64,000 nt of DNA from positions 818,501 through 882,500 of the forward strand of contig JAPTOF010000010.1 of assembly GCA_028554755.1 (NCBI GenBank), written 5' to 3'. The notes beneath the pieces were generated by a model that saw nothing but the letters and a program-made list of their open reading frames with translations, had not been told where the DNA came from and searched no databases. Source of the stretch: Cordia subcordata (Eukaryota > Streptophyta > Magnoliopsida > Boraginales > Cordiaceae). Every line of letters begins with the position of its first letter. The stretch's first letter is position 1. The position numbers and the translations under genes were made by a program. This document shows positions 36,856 through 48,232 of the stretch, one piece after another.

Positions 36856-38190
36856 CTTTTTGGGCAGAAATTTAACGAAAGAATTTTTTTTTTTTTTTCC
36901 TGTTTTTGTGTTTAGTGTCTTGCTCTTGAGCTCCCGCTCTCTCAGACTTGGGAGAGTGAATATTTATTTGGAAGGAGAGGGTAAGTTTGTAATTTGGCTC
37001 GGAGTGTGAATTTAATTGTATTTTCATCAGTAAATTTGGGATAGGTTTTTTTTTTTTTTTTTTTTTTTTGAAATTTGGGATAGGATTTTTTTTTTTTTTT
37101 GGGATCAAGTTGAGGGATAGGATTTGAATCCTGTATTCTCCCCAAGTGAGATTAATAATAGATTTTTTTTTGGGTCAAAATAAATCAGATTTCATTCATT
37201 GTCAAAGATCATCCAACACCGATGGATTCATATATGTTTTGCGAGACATTGATCAAAAAAAAAATTTTATCTAATTTAATATTCTTAACTAACTAATCTG
37301 TCACCTCATTTGTATTCTACGGATGTGAATAGCTTTACATCCCCTTCTATTTGCAATAGTAGATTTGAATCTATATTTAATGATTGAGATCAATGAATTT
37401 GGATCTTCTAATAAACTAAACTTGTAATTTTAGAAATATATTTGTAAAATTTCAGAGTGTATTTTGCGGGATTTAAATCCATATCCAAGAATCAAGAACA
37501 ATTATGGCATCGAGAGTCTATTTGACTTTGTTTCTTTATTCTTTTATACTTATATTCAACTGCAAATAAACAGAAAAATCTTTAAATATTTTTATAAACT
37601 GTTAACATGTGTAACAAATATATACTAATAAATAGTAACAATTATTAAAATAGCTAAAAAAAAGGACCTTTCATTAAGATAGATAGCGTTGCTTCCTTTT
37701 TCCCTCTTTTATTTTATTTAGTAAAACCAAAAGAAAACAATTTTTTTTAAAAAAATTATAAGCAGGTTTTAAAAAATAAGTAACTTTTCCTGTTTTGCTT
37801 ATAAGCAAAGCCAACCACCCAATAAATGGGAAGCCCGAACGTCCATGAGAGTGAAATGATAAAGTGCGCACATAGCACAAGTGACAAAAGTATCAACATA
37901 ACACTACTCCAGAAGTCACACGGCCTGAAGAGAAGAGAAAAAGGGCCAAAAAAGGACACATAAGCTCCTTCTAGCTTTCTCTAGGAGAATAAACCTCCAT
38001 GGTAACAATATTAAATAGCTCACATAAGCAGTTAAGCATGCTTATATCTATTCATGCTTCCAAGTTCCAACAGTTAAATCTCTCAACTAAGCACTTGTTG
38101 AAGCCCTTCCCGTGGCTCTAACCCATAAGTAAATTACAGAAATATGACACAACAGGCAAGAGCAATTCCACTCCATTATTGGTGCTGCAG
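36856..38190. other. Intergenic DNA between RPB9 and the TMEM208-like gene
   Basis: Contains the RPB9 promoter side with long T runs at about 36885-36898, 37046-37070 and 37086-37101, which include a duplicated gaaatttgggatagg word. Peptides read through these runs are low complexity. No gene is seen. Confidence 0.5.
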
Positions 38191-41100
38191 TTACCGAGTT
38201 CTCGTCTTAACAAATTTGGTTCGCGAAGCCTTCTTTTCCATCTTCTCTCTCTTTTTCCGGGTCTTCTCATCCTCCTCAACTCCCTGCATAATTATCAGAA
38301 ACAGGTAGTATCATGTCTGTAATTTCCTGCAAAAGCATAAGAGGATAAGAGTGCAGATTTGATCAATATTGATATAGGCAATAATATTACCTCTGAACCT
38401 TGTGGTAGAAAGCCTTTGACAAGTCCAAAGAGCTTATATGCAGCAAATGCAGGGATCTGGAAGTGAGAAAACAACAGTCAAGTTCCTATTGTGACTCTTA
38501 GCCATTATCATCCTAGATAGTGATAATGTACTCTAATTTCCAACCCCTATTGGCCGATTCTTTTAACACACAACTGAAAAGGCTTCAAATTTAAGACGTA
38601 TTTTCTCATCTCAAAGGTAATTGATTAAGACGAGCGAATAATGAACATCTATGCTGGGAGCAAAAGATATGATTCTAATGCAATAGAAGTTTCGAGTTAA
38701 TCAGCAAAGTGTTATTGTTTCTAATTAAAGAAGAGCAGTTTGAGCACAATTTTCTTTTTCCTATTCTTCTCAGATGTCGTAGCATGGATACATACCCTAC
38801 CCTCACCTCCAATCATCCAACAGCATGACCCATGAACTTTTGTGTCACAGCATGACATATCAAAAAGTCAATTTGAGGAATGGATCTTACCACTAGATAT
38901 GTGTACCAAAACCTTTCCGATAAGAGAGAGGAAAGTTGCACGAAACATGTAATGTAGATCACGTCATGTAAATACCTGCAATGGATACCCAAGAAAGGCG
39001 AGACCCTTTGTTACCTGTATGCTAATAAAACACATATCTGTAAACATCTACGATGCAAATCATTGAGCTCAGAGGAAAAAACATAGCATAAAAGGAGAAC
39101 AAGGTACAGATACATGCACAAACCCCAAATGTAACGAGTTCTCCCTTCTCACTGACAGTAAGTCCTCGAATCTAATGAAACAAAAGCATGCATATCTAAA
39201 TTAAAATACCACAGCCACAAGAATCCCTCAATAATACAAGAAAGAAGTTACCATCTTCATGTACCAACCATACGTTATACTCCAATGGAAATGAAGTCAG
39301 AAGGTGTGCAAATTGCTAAGCAAGAGAAGACAATGAACTTGTAGAACATGAACCAAACTAGTCCGAAAAATGCGAAGGGCAAGAAAGATGAACAAGAGTT
39401 TTAGTTATCTACCAATAATGGGTATTCCAGAGGGCAGTATGACTTTCCTCTGCCTTCATAACCATCACTTCAGATCCTAAAACCATGATCCGTATAGACC
39501 ATAACAGATTGATGCCCCGGTAATAGGTGTTTTAGAGGGTGGTATGAGGACAAAAGTTTACATGCATGTGCAACAAGGTAGCCTCTGTTGGGAGGTGAAT
39601 CTTAAGCAGAGATGGTTGCCAAAGAACCAGCTTTGAGAAAAGCTCAAGTTTGGTTGTTTCCCAGGCAATCTTAAAATGCTTTTACAAACTTATGCTGATC
39701 ATGCTCCATTTTCCAAGCAACTCATGAATATTAAATAAGCTTATCAAGACAATGGGTAAAAGGCAAGCTTAAGAACTTTGCTCAAGCTGAATTTAGCACA
39801 TGATAATTTGTACGGAATTTTGAAGAGCTATCCAAAGTTATGCCTATGGTCCACACTGCAACGTTTCTTCTTAATTTGGATCAAGTGACTAGCATATTGT
39901 AAAGTTGAACAATGAATTCCTCCCTGCATCTTAACGTATAACCTAGTAAGTTCTAGTTGTTCTTCCCTGTGACTTCACAAATCTGTACATACTCAGACAA
40001 TGCCATCCTCAGCCAAAATTTGGAATGAACTCATGTTCTTTTACAAGAATTCTTAAAGATATGAAAAATAAAAGAAAGAAGGGATCTAACAGGGCACTCA
40101 AAATAAACAAAGTAACATCAATTCAGAAATCTCAGTTTTTATTATTACAAAGTCCTCCGGAAACACTGCCTGTGGATATCATAACATCTTAAGTATGACT
40201 GTAAGCTAACCTCATCAGTACACTTCACCAAAGATTACCCAAAAGACTCCATTCTGAACTGTTAAAACTTATGTCCTTATGAAAAGGAAAATGCACAATG
40301 GAGAATTGGCGACATCATAACAGATTAAAAGTGATCGGGAAAGCATCATTATGAAATCCAAAGACATCATAATAGATTACTACGGATTTCAACATTAATT
40401 CAGACTTGAACATGGTGAGAGCTTCACAACACTGCCCTCTACTAATAAAAATTAGAATCCATTCTCTATAGCTCAAATTCACATTTGAGACACGTAACAA
40501 TTACCACAGAGCGAGATACAGATTAGATATCACTGCCTAAATATTACTAAAAGAATGGAGAACAATGACGAATATAATTCAAATTTAAGCTAACCTCGTC
40601 AGAACGTTCAAGAAGAATTCAATCAAGTCCCAAATTGAACGACTAAACTAAGTAGAAATTTCGATACCAATCCCTAACAGTGTACACGAATTCTCAAAAC
40701 AGTCCGCATTACACAAATATTCCAGATTTTCCAAATGTCATAATACGAATCCTAATGCTTATAATCAATGAGATAAACAAATCTAACATCATAAAAAATA
40801 TAAATATATGTGTGTGTGTATACATATATATATACCCGCAAACTCCAGAGCTAGACATGTCGAAGCCGCCGTCGATGAGCTCCCCGCCGTCGCCGTAAGT
40901 AGGCCTGGCCATGGCGGCGAGCTGTTGGTAAGGGAGGAGATAAGCAAACGAGGTCAGAATAAAGCCTCCATAATGCTTCCAGCTCAAACTCGAACGATAA
41001 ATCCCTGCCTTCACTATAAAATAAATCACCTGCACAATTTATCAATATTTATATCAGATTTAATCAATATTTTCATGAAATAAACCGATTGTTTAATCAC

Positions 41101-41233
41101 TCTTCTTCTAATTTTTGGGAATTTATTGAGTTTTAAAGGTAGATTTTACGTTGCAGGCGATGATGACGCGGACGAGATTCCTCATGTGTCGAGCGTTCTC
41201 TTCTCTTCTCTTCTTCGCGCCTTGGTTTGCCAT
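38191..41233 (-). CDS. TMEM208-like ER membrane protein (SND2 homologue); middle exons uncertain
   Basis: Clear exons: 41150-41233 (MANQGAKKRREENARHMRNLVR...), 40836-41029 (VIYFIVKAG...GELIDGGFDMSSSGVCG), 38391-38456 (IPAFAAYKLFGLVKGFLPQGSE) and 38191-38283 (GVEEDEKTRKKREKMEKKASR...KTRTR, stop). These match the conserved N terminus, the MARxxYxDxGELxDGGxDM block and the basic C terminus of TMEM208 (DUF788) proteins. Those proteins help insert proteins into the ER in an SRP-independent route. Between 38457 and 40835 only two tentative small exons were found (38976-39014 and about 39124-39171). The usual hydrophobic stretch after GVCG was not located and the phase of the exon after 40836 does not close. 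The gene identity is secure, but the full protein and its integrity are not. Confidence 0.78.
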
Positions 41234-42958
41234 TAGTGCTTTCCGCGAGACGAGACGGTGTCGTTTTGACGGTCTCCAATTTGGTGATTTCTATGGGTTT
41301 AAGTCTGAGGAAGAATGGGGAGTGGGCCGGTGGGGAAAGGTAATGTCACCGTCGAATAATTTTTGTTAATTAATTAACCACCCAAAAAAAGAGAGAGAAT
41401 AATGTTAATTAATTAATTAATTTCTCAAATTCCAAATTTACCATCTTTGAATGTGTAGTATTAAGGTTAATACCTCTATTAGTCCTCAAATATTAGCTTG
41501 GAAATAATTTGATTTTTAAATTAATAAGAGTTCTAAATTCAAAGTTAAATAAGTAAAAAGAACAGTTTCAAAGTTTGAAGATTAAATTACCTCAAGATTA
41601 ATAGTCGAAAAACTAATAAAGGTATTAACATGTAATATTATATTGTCTCAACTTTCTTGTAGGTAGCTTTTGAGTGCAAGAGGATTCTTCTCCTTATATT
41701 ATTGATTAGATTTTTCCTTCTTTCTTTTAAGCTTTTAAGCTTAAGTTGAACTTCAATCTAAAAAACAGAAAAGAAACAAAAAAGTGTTTCATAGACGAGA
41801 GATTATATGCTAGATCATAGAATGACCAAGTGCCATACTAAATAATGGTTAGCGAGTGCAATCCTCAAAAAACAGACATAAGTGCTGATCCATTAACAAA
41901 AACAAATTATAATTTTTCACGTTAAAAAACCCACATCCTTAAGAATAGCGATGACATTTGGTGGAATGTAATGATTTCGAAATTCTATTTTCTCGTGAAT
42001 AATGTTAAATACAAAAAATTCTCTTTTTTAACAAACTCTTTTAAATAGGCTTTCCTATAACTTTAAATTATTACCTATCTATTAGATCATATTACAATTT
42101 TTCTCTCTTGCTAAACAACTGAGATTTCGTTGATCATTCTTGGTCAAAATATGTACAAAGTGTGACCAGAAAATGACTCTGCCTACATCTTGATTCATCT
42201 ACATTCCATGTGAAAAAAGAAAAAAAAAAGTGCTATTCAAGACAATTTGCCTTATTATATTACAAATTCTTTGTATGTAAACCTCTAAAATTTGCAAATT
42301 TCGAGCCCAATGAGTCACCAACTCTTAAAGTTTAGAGAATATATTTGGATGGATGACAAATGATTCCCTTTTTTTTTCTCTCTCTTTTTTCCATCTCTTG
42401 TCAAATGTTTTGAGAGATTGATTATTCTCATAGGAATATTAGATAGAAGAAATTCTTGATTTTAATAATAATGAAGGAATCGAATATTAGTACAACTAGT
42501 TAGCATTTTGTCATACTCTCCATACATAAAAATAACATGATAGGAAAACCTTTCCAAAAGTTTTGGTTTCTGGCAAAGAACTTGTTAAGAAACTTCAGAA
42601 CAATGACAACACTTGCGCTCTCCAATCATAAATATTAACAACATTCTTAATCACATAAGAACGTATTAGCGAGTTAAAGAAGACTTGGAACACTTCAGCG
42701 AAAACAAAGGAGTAAAATACATTTTACCCTTCTCTTTATCTCTTCCTTGATTGAAATTGCGATGCATAATGTTTGTACCTTTAGTTCAAAAAGGACTAGA
42801 CAAATATCCGTTTGATAAAAGATGCATGTAAAAAATCTGGAGAAAAATAGAACCCAAAAAGTTAACGGCAAAATTTAACTCATCACAATGCCAGATGATA
42901 GAAGGACTTGAAGCCACCAAAACAAGAAAGCAGCAAAATAAGGAAACAGCAGGCCTAG
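41234..42958. other. Promoter of the TMEM208-like gene and intergenic DNA
   Basis: AT-rich with no gene recognised. The TMEM208 5' leader is at about 41234-41300, and the 3' UTR of OEP16-2 is expected at the right end. Confidence 0.45.
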
Positions 42959-45900
42959 TTAGAAGATCCCAGTGAGTAGATTGGCTGCAGTTGAGATGGC
43001 CGCACCGGTGATCGCGCATTCCACGACTTGTTCGTGAGAATGATGATCTGATGTTAATGCCAGTGCTGCACCAGTAATGGCTCCTGCCAAGGCACTGTTC
43101 TTCTGCACATTGAGAAGAAGAGAATCATCAGCACAGGGTCAAAAACTTAGCTAAGCTATTAGCTACCAAGTTGAGGGCTGACCGATGTGTGAAACAAACC
43201 ATACTGAAATAGAGAATTCTACTCCAATACCATCTTAATGTAAAGAGACTTGGACTCTGCTCTAACACCATCTTAATTTTAAGAGGCATTGCCGGCAACA
43301 CGCCTGGAAAGCTTGTTTACTTTCAATGACTTGCCAAAGATCAAGTGAAAGAGAATAGGCAATCTGCAATCTCTAAGCGAAAAAGCCCCAAGAGAAAAGA
43401 CATATATTGATGACAGACAATACAAGGTATCTGAAAAAGGCGACTATTAATAGGCTACCCACAACTACTTGACCGTTGTAGATAGGTAAAGTGAACCGGA
43501 AAACCACTCTTTACTACAGGTTATACTCACACTAGTATGCAGATACTCAAGCAACAGGAAATGGGAGATTACCCAATCATGGACTCCGCGAGCTTCTTTA
43601 AATCCATAGGTGAGACCTGAATAAACTCCTGCAGCCAATCCTGCATTGAAGCAAAACCAGAACATTACTTCCATGTCTGGTAAGCCTGGATGCCTAAATT
43701 AATTTCAACACTTCAGAAACCATCCAGCGACAAAATTGGCACTGATGCTGGAGGAGGATGGTTTTTCCTCCCAAAACTCATATCTTAGATCGCATGAATT
43801 GGATATTACCCAGAAAATGAAAACGGATCAGCATTGCTCTTTAAACAGTAGCCACGAGTTAAAATTCAATATGTTCTTTCATTAGTCCTCCAATTTATCA
43901 TTGTTCGAACAACGCAACTTGATTAAATTACCTCCAAAGAAATCACAAAGTAGTTAAATCAAAAATCATCACCATCAAGAGCGGTGAAATAAATTTGAGG
44001 AAGAAAGCAAGACCAATTGCAAGTTAAATAAGGTCCATGCGGAGTTTTATATGACACTACGCTAACATGCTCCATTTCAAAAATAAAAAGCCAGTGAGAA
44101 TAGCATCTTATGTTGAACATAGATTGACACTACAAATGAACATATCAGAAGCATAGAAAGGAGTTCAAGTTTTGGTCCAAGAATTTTACCCCATTGAAGG
44201 GATTCTTTTCCAGTGTTTTTCACCTGCAGAGAAGAGTGCTGATCAATTACACCGAATAACATATCAGAACATGACATAGAAATAGACGTAAAACAGATGC
44301 GCATTATCTATCGATTACAAGAAGATAATCAAGGCTTCCATATACTGGAATCCAGTAGGAATCCTTGTGCCTTCCCCTAAAATTGATTAACTAATGAACA
44401 TACAAAGAAAAGACTATCTTGCTATACTTGTACTTTTGTCTTTTTGGTGGAATGGAAGGATTTACTTGCCGATAAAAATAAAAATAAAATAAAATAAAGA
44501 AACGAAAAGACTACATCTCTCTCTTGAGAGATCTAGTATCAGGTACTACCATATCCACAGACATGGAACAACAAATGGAATTCACAGCTTTGTTATCCTA
44601 AGAAAAGAACAATTACTGACTTAAAATCCATAAACTTACCAAAGCCTCGATTGACTTTCTGTTAGTCTCACCTGCAAGAAATGTGAACTACGATTAAAAA
44701 GATGTGACACAACAGATCATTGAATCCAGAAAATCAAACTGATCATATCTGTGATGTGCAGAAGTAAATTAAGGCATTCACTGCTATATGTGAAGACTTC
44801 AAGAAAAGATTCTAGTGATTATACCAACCAGGATTTGGTGTAAACAAGATAAGACTAAATGAAGCTCAATGCCTTAAGAAAAAAGAAATTGAGAAAATGA
44901 GCACTCTTGAATCACGAGTATTCCTACAGCAAATAATACTGAGTGAACTTAATACCCTGTTTATTAATGTCATCTACCCTAACATCAGATCTATGGAACA
45001 TTCCAACTAAAACAAAGAACATGTCGTTTTGACCATTACATAAATGCCATCTTGATCCATAGGATGAAAAGGTAACGAGTAAAATACACAAATATGCAAA
45101 TTTTCAAGCTATCTAAGGTGTTATCGCCCATGGTATCCTGGAGAAAGGCCACCAGACAGATAGGCGAGGAAAGTAAGTCACATTTCAGGAATCATTTTTA
45201 GATAATCCCAATGCAATGTCGAACAAACCGTGACATTAAAAGTTTTGAGTTCATACTGAAAATAACCACTCTGCCGATATTTTCGGCCTAGTAATCAATG
45301 ACCTGAAGAGATGCCCTTTCATTAAGATTACCTTCAGATGGGAACTGTAAGAATCAAATCACCGAAACTAGATTCACAAGCCTACCAAGAAGTATAATCT
45401 AGTCTAAGATCCTAACTCCTATACTTTTCTATCAAATACACATCTTGAAATTAATAACCAGAGAATAGTCACATTGCCAATCTGTCACCGATTGGTCTTC
45501 GGTCATGCCATATTTCGCCTTCCGTTCTTTCTTAATATGAGCTTTTGATAGCAGTTTTCATGAAATTGAAAAATAAAAATAAAAAAAAAAAAGTAGTCTG
45601 ATGAATGTACCTCTGAGGTCTGGAAACCGATTCCTTTTAGTACCACTAGCCTCTGTAGGTATGCCACTCGCGTCCCCGCCCGCACCTGATCATTCATAAG
45701 TGCTTCAGAAGAGGAATCAAAGATCCAGAAAGATGAGGGAAATTAACACTCATAAAAGAGCAGGAAACAGAAGAAAGAAAATGCAGAAACTTTAACAAGA
45801 TAATGTAAATATAATCAGCTCACTTTCAACGGCTGTCAGATAAGCCTCGCGTGACACAGCTTGCACAGCTCCTATCTGACATGCAAAGTTATAATCATCA

Positions 45901-46846
45901 CCTCAATCAAGATTTTCCACACAACCAAAGAAGCAAGATCTTGGTCAATCTATACATGCGGCTCTTTTGGATTCACTTTTTCTAAAAGCATTTTTTAACA
46001 ACCAAAAATACTTTTTTAAGAAGCTGAAACTTCTGACTTTAGAAAAAGCTATATCTAAGTTTTTTTTTTGAGTTTTAATTTTTTTTGAATGCCAACCCAA
46101 ATAATTATGACAAAGAGAATGTTTTTCTTTAGGAAAGTCAGTCTAAACAAGCCCATACATGCATGGTATCAAACTGCGTTATTTTCTCGAGCATACAACA
46201 TGAGAATGTGAAGCATACAAGACCAACTAGACATGTCTCGATCCTATACATTACATATCCATTTGGATTAACTTTTTTTTTTTACTAAAAAAAATTGTTT
46301 TTTTGTAATATATAAGAATTCGGATTGATTTCCAAAAACGAAAAGTTAACAAGCTAAACTTTTTTCAGGAGCTAAAAACTTGAGATTCTCGAACAAATCA
46401 TATTACAAAACATTTATATTAAAAAAGGCACTTCAAGCCTTACATGGAATATGAAGGGATACATTCTACCTACGGTAGAAACAAAAAGATTGACATAGAC
46501 AGATGATGAGGTTGTGAAGCACTTTTTTCCCATAAAAGAAATACATTTTTTTACTAAAATTATTTGACTTGACTTTTAAAAAAAAAAATTAAAACACTGA
46601 AAAAAACTCTAATACAATTTTTTATTTTCAAAAATCAAAATTTTATCTCCTCAAAAACACTTTTTTAAAAAAAGTTAATTATAAAGAACACTTTCAAAGA
46701 AAAAGCCAATTCAAACGTACCCCAGCAGCTTTGACGAAGCTTTCAGCAATGCGATTGAGGAGAGGGTGGCCAAGATCAAACAAACCACCCTTGTCAAACC
46801 CTCGCAACTCATCCAGCAATGATCTTGTCTCTAAGTTACTACTCAT
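42959..46846 (-). CDS. OEP162: Outer envelope pore protein 16-2 (OEP16-2, PRAT/Tim17-like family)
   Basis: Seven exons: 46721-46846, 45824-45875, 45611-45685, 44640-44671, 44190-44223, 43573-43640 and 42959-43102. All introns are GT-AG and the frame closes at 176 aa (178 in Arabidopsis OEP16-2). It reads MSSNLETRSLLDELRGFDKG, LFDLGHPLLNRIAESFVKAAG, IGAVQAVSREAYLTAVE, the variable linker with FPDLRGE, VKNTGKESLQWGLAAGVYSGLTYGFKEARGVHDW, then SALAGAITGAALAL and CAITGAAISTAANLLTGIF. The glycine-rich GxxxG-like helices are typical of PRAT proteins. OEP16 forms an amino-acid-selective channel in the plastid outer envelope. The OEP16-2 form is mainly found in seeds and pollen in Arabidopsis. Intron 1 carries two MITE-like elements, one of which touches the exon 1 splice donor. 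Confidence 0.95.
45960..46154. mobile_element. hAT-type MITE with 8-bp target-site duplication in OEP16-2 intron 1
   Basis: The 195-bp element is flanked by atacatgc at 45952-45959 and again at 46155-46162. The ends ggctcttttggattcac and the reverse complement of gtcagtctaaacaagccc are imperfect inverted repeats. An 8-bp duplication is the mark of hAT transposition and assigns the whole local family. Confidence 0.8.
46257..46720. mobile_element. Second MITE-like block in OEP16-2 intron 1
   Basis: The left end atccatttggattaac and the reverse complement of the right end (gtttgaattggctttttc) match the family ends. The core is A/T-rich with repeated ttttta words and could be two nested elements. 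Its right end touches the exon 1 donor (GT at 46720-46719). Confidence 0.5.
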
Positions 46847-48232
46847 TTTCCTTTCTAACCAAAAAAAAAAAGAAAAAAAGAAAAGTTCTTTTTTTTTTTT
46901 TTTTCACTTCAAACAGAACACAGAAAAGAAACAATGCAAGCCCCAACTCTCTTTAGTGATGATACAAAAGATGCATGTAAAAATATCAGTGTGTGTTTTT
47001 GTTTCTGAAAGTACTACGACGAAGATCAATTCTAAAGCAGAGGTGAGAGTGGACACGTGTAACAACAATATGCTTACGTGTCCGTTTAATGTAACATAAC
47101 AAGCGTACTTCGTGGCGGTAGTTTGGATCCTCAACAAATTGCATTTTCGAACGTGGGGGTATCCATGTGTTTTGTGGTATGCAAAAATTTATTCTTTTTT
47201 TTTTTTTCCAAACTATAATTTCTTTTTTTTTTTTTTAAATATATGGTTTCAGTTTATGGATTTCCGTGAGGTGTTAATTAATTGATTTTTTCTGCATTCT
47301 TCTTTAATAAGTATCTCCATTAATATAAAATCATGTAATATTACTATCAACGTAGAATCATTTTACATCTTATTTTCTAATAATATTATTTTACCATCAA
47401 GCTTTGGTTTTAGAATTCCCCTTTTTTTCCCAGTTGGTGAATATCTTTAAGGCTTTTCTTTGACTAATCCTATAAGAAATATCGTCACACACTCACAGTT
47501 TCAAAGGATTCGTCAAAAAAGAAAAAAGAAAAACGAATGATTCGCATTCAAAGACAAGCTACAAGCAAACGAATTTCCCATGGAATAAGTTCCTAAAAGG
47601 GTAAAACAACCAACCATTAGTTGTACGCGAAACTCACGTTATAGATGCAATAAAGAAAAAGTCAATCCCAATTTGGTGTCTTCCAAGAAAATGAAAATTG
47701 CTGTGTTTCGGACCTAAACACGAGAGTTCTATTTGGCAAACATTTCTGAAACTTTGGCTGGAGATAATAATGTACAGTTGGATATGATTAATAAGTTAAA
47801 TACAAAATTTTGAAACACAAAAATTGGCCTCTAACAAGATGGCTATCTACTCATAAAATTCACATGGCTAAGTCTTCAAAAATGTATAGATAAGGAACAA
47901 GATGAAACAGAAAAATTGGCAGGGAAACAACTATAACTAATGCATGTTTTACAGTCATAAAGATTTACCAAGACAAAAGCGTCAGAGACTTTTTAAGTAA
48001 TGGGGAAACCAATCACTAGCAATTTCTCCCCACACTTGCAATAGCACTGTACAGTATACTCTCCCCATCACGAAAGGAGAGTGATCAGCAGCCATCGAGC
48101 TTATCAGATTGTCATTACTAAGTGCGCTTTTAGCCGTGAAGTCTCGATAAGCATGGCTGCTTTCCACCAAGTAGATACGCGACCAAGTGATGGCATAACA
48201 GAGCACGATGAACATTGACCGAAAAATGTAGC
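46847..48232. other. OEP16-2 promoter and PP4R3 3' flank
   Basis: Poly-T and poly-A runs near 46860-46905 and 47190-47240 lie in or near the OEP16-2 leader. An acacgtg word at 47052-47059 and a tacgtgtcc at about 47075 are ABRE/G-box-like, which would fit seed expression of OEP16-2, but this is inference. No other gene is seen. Confidence 0.4.

Noticed and set aside
36872..37145. Lysine-rich minus-strand frames upstream of RPB9
   Set aside because: Caused by long T runs; low complexity only.
40709..40835. Extension of TMEM208 exon 2 into YIYMYTHTHIFIFF as a membrane segment
   Set aside because: It is a translation of a TG/TA microsatellite directly after a good GT donor.
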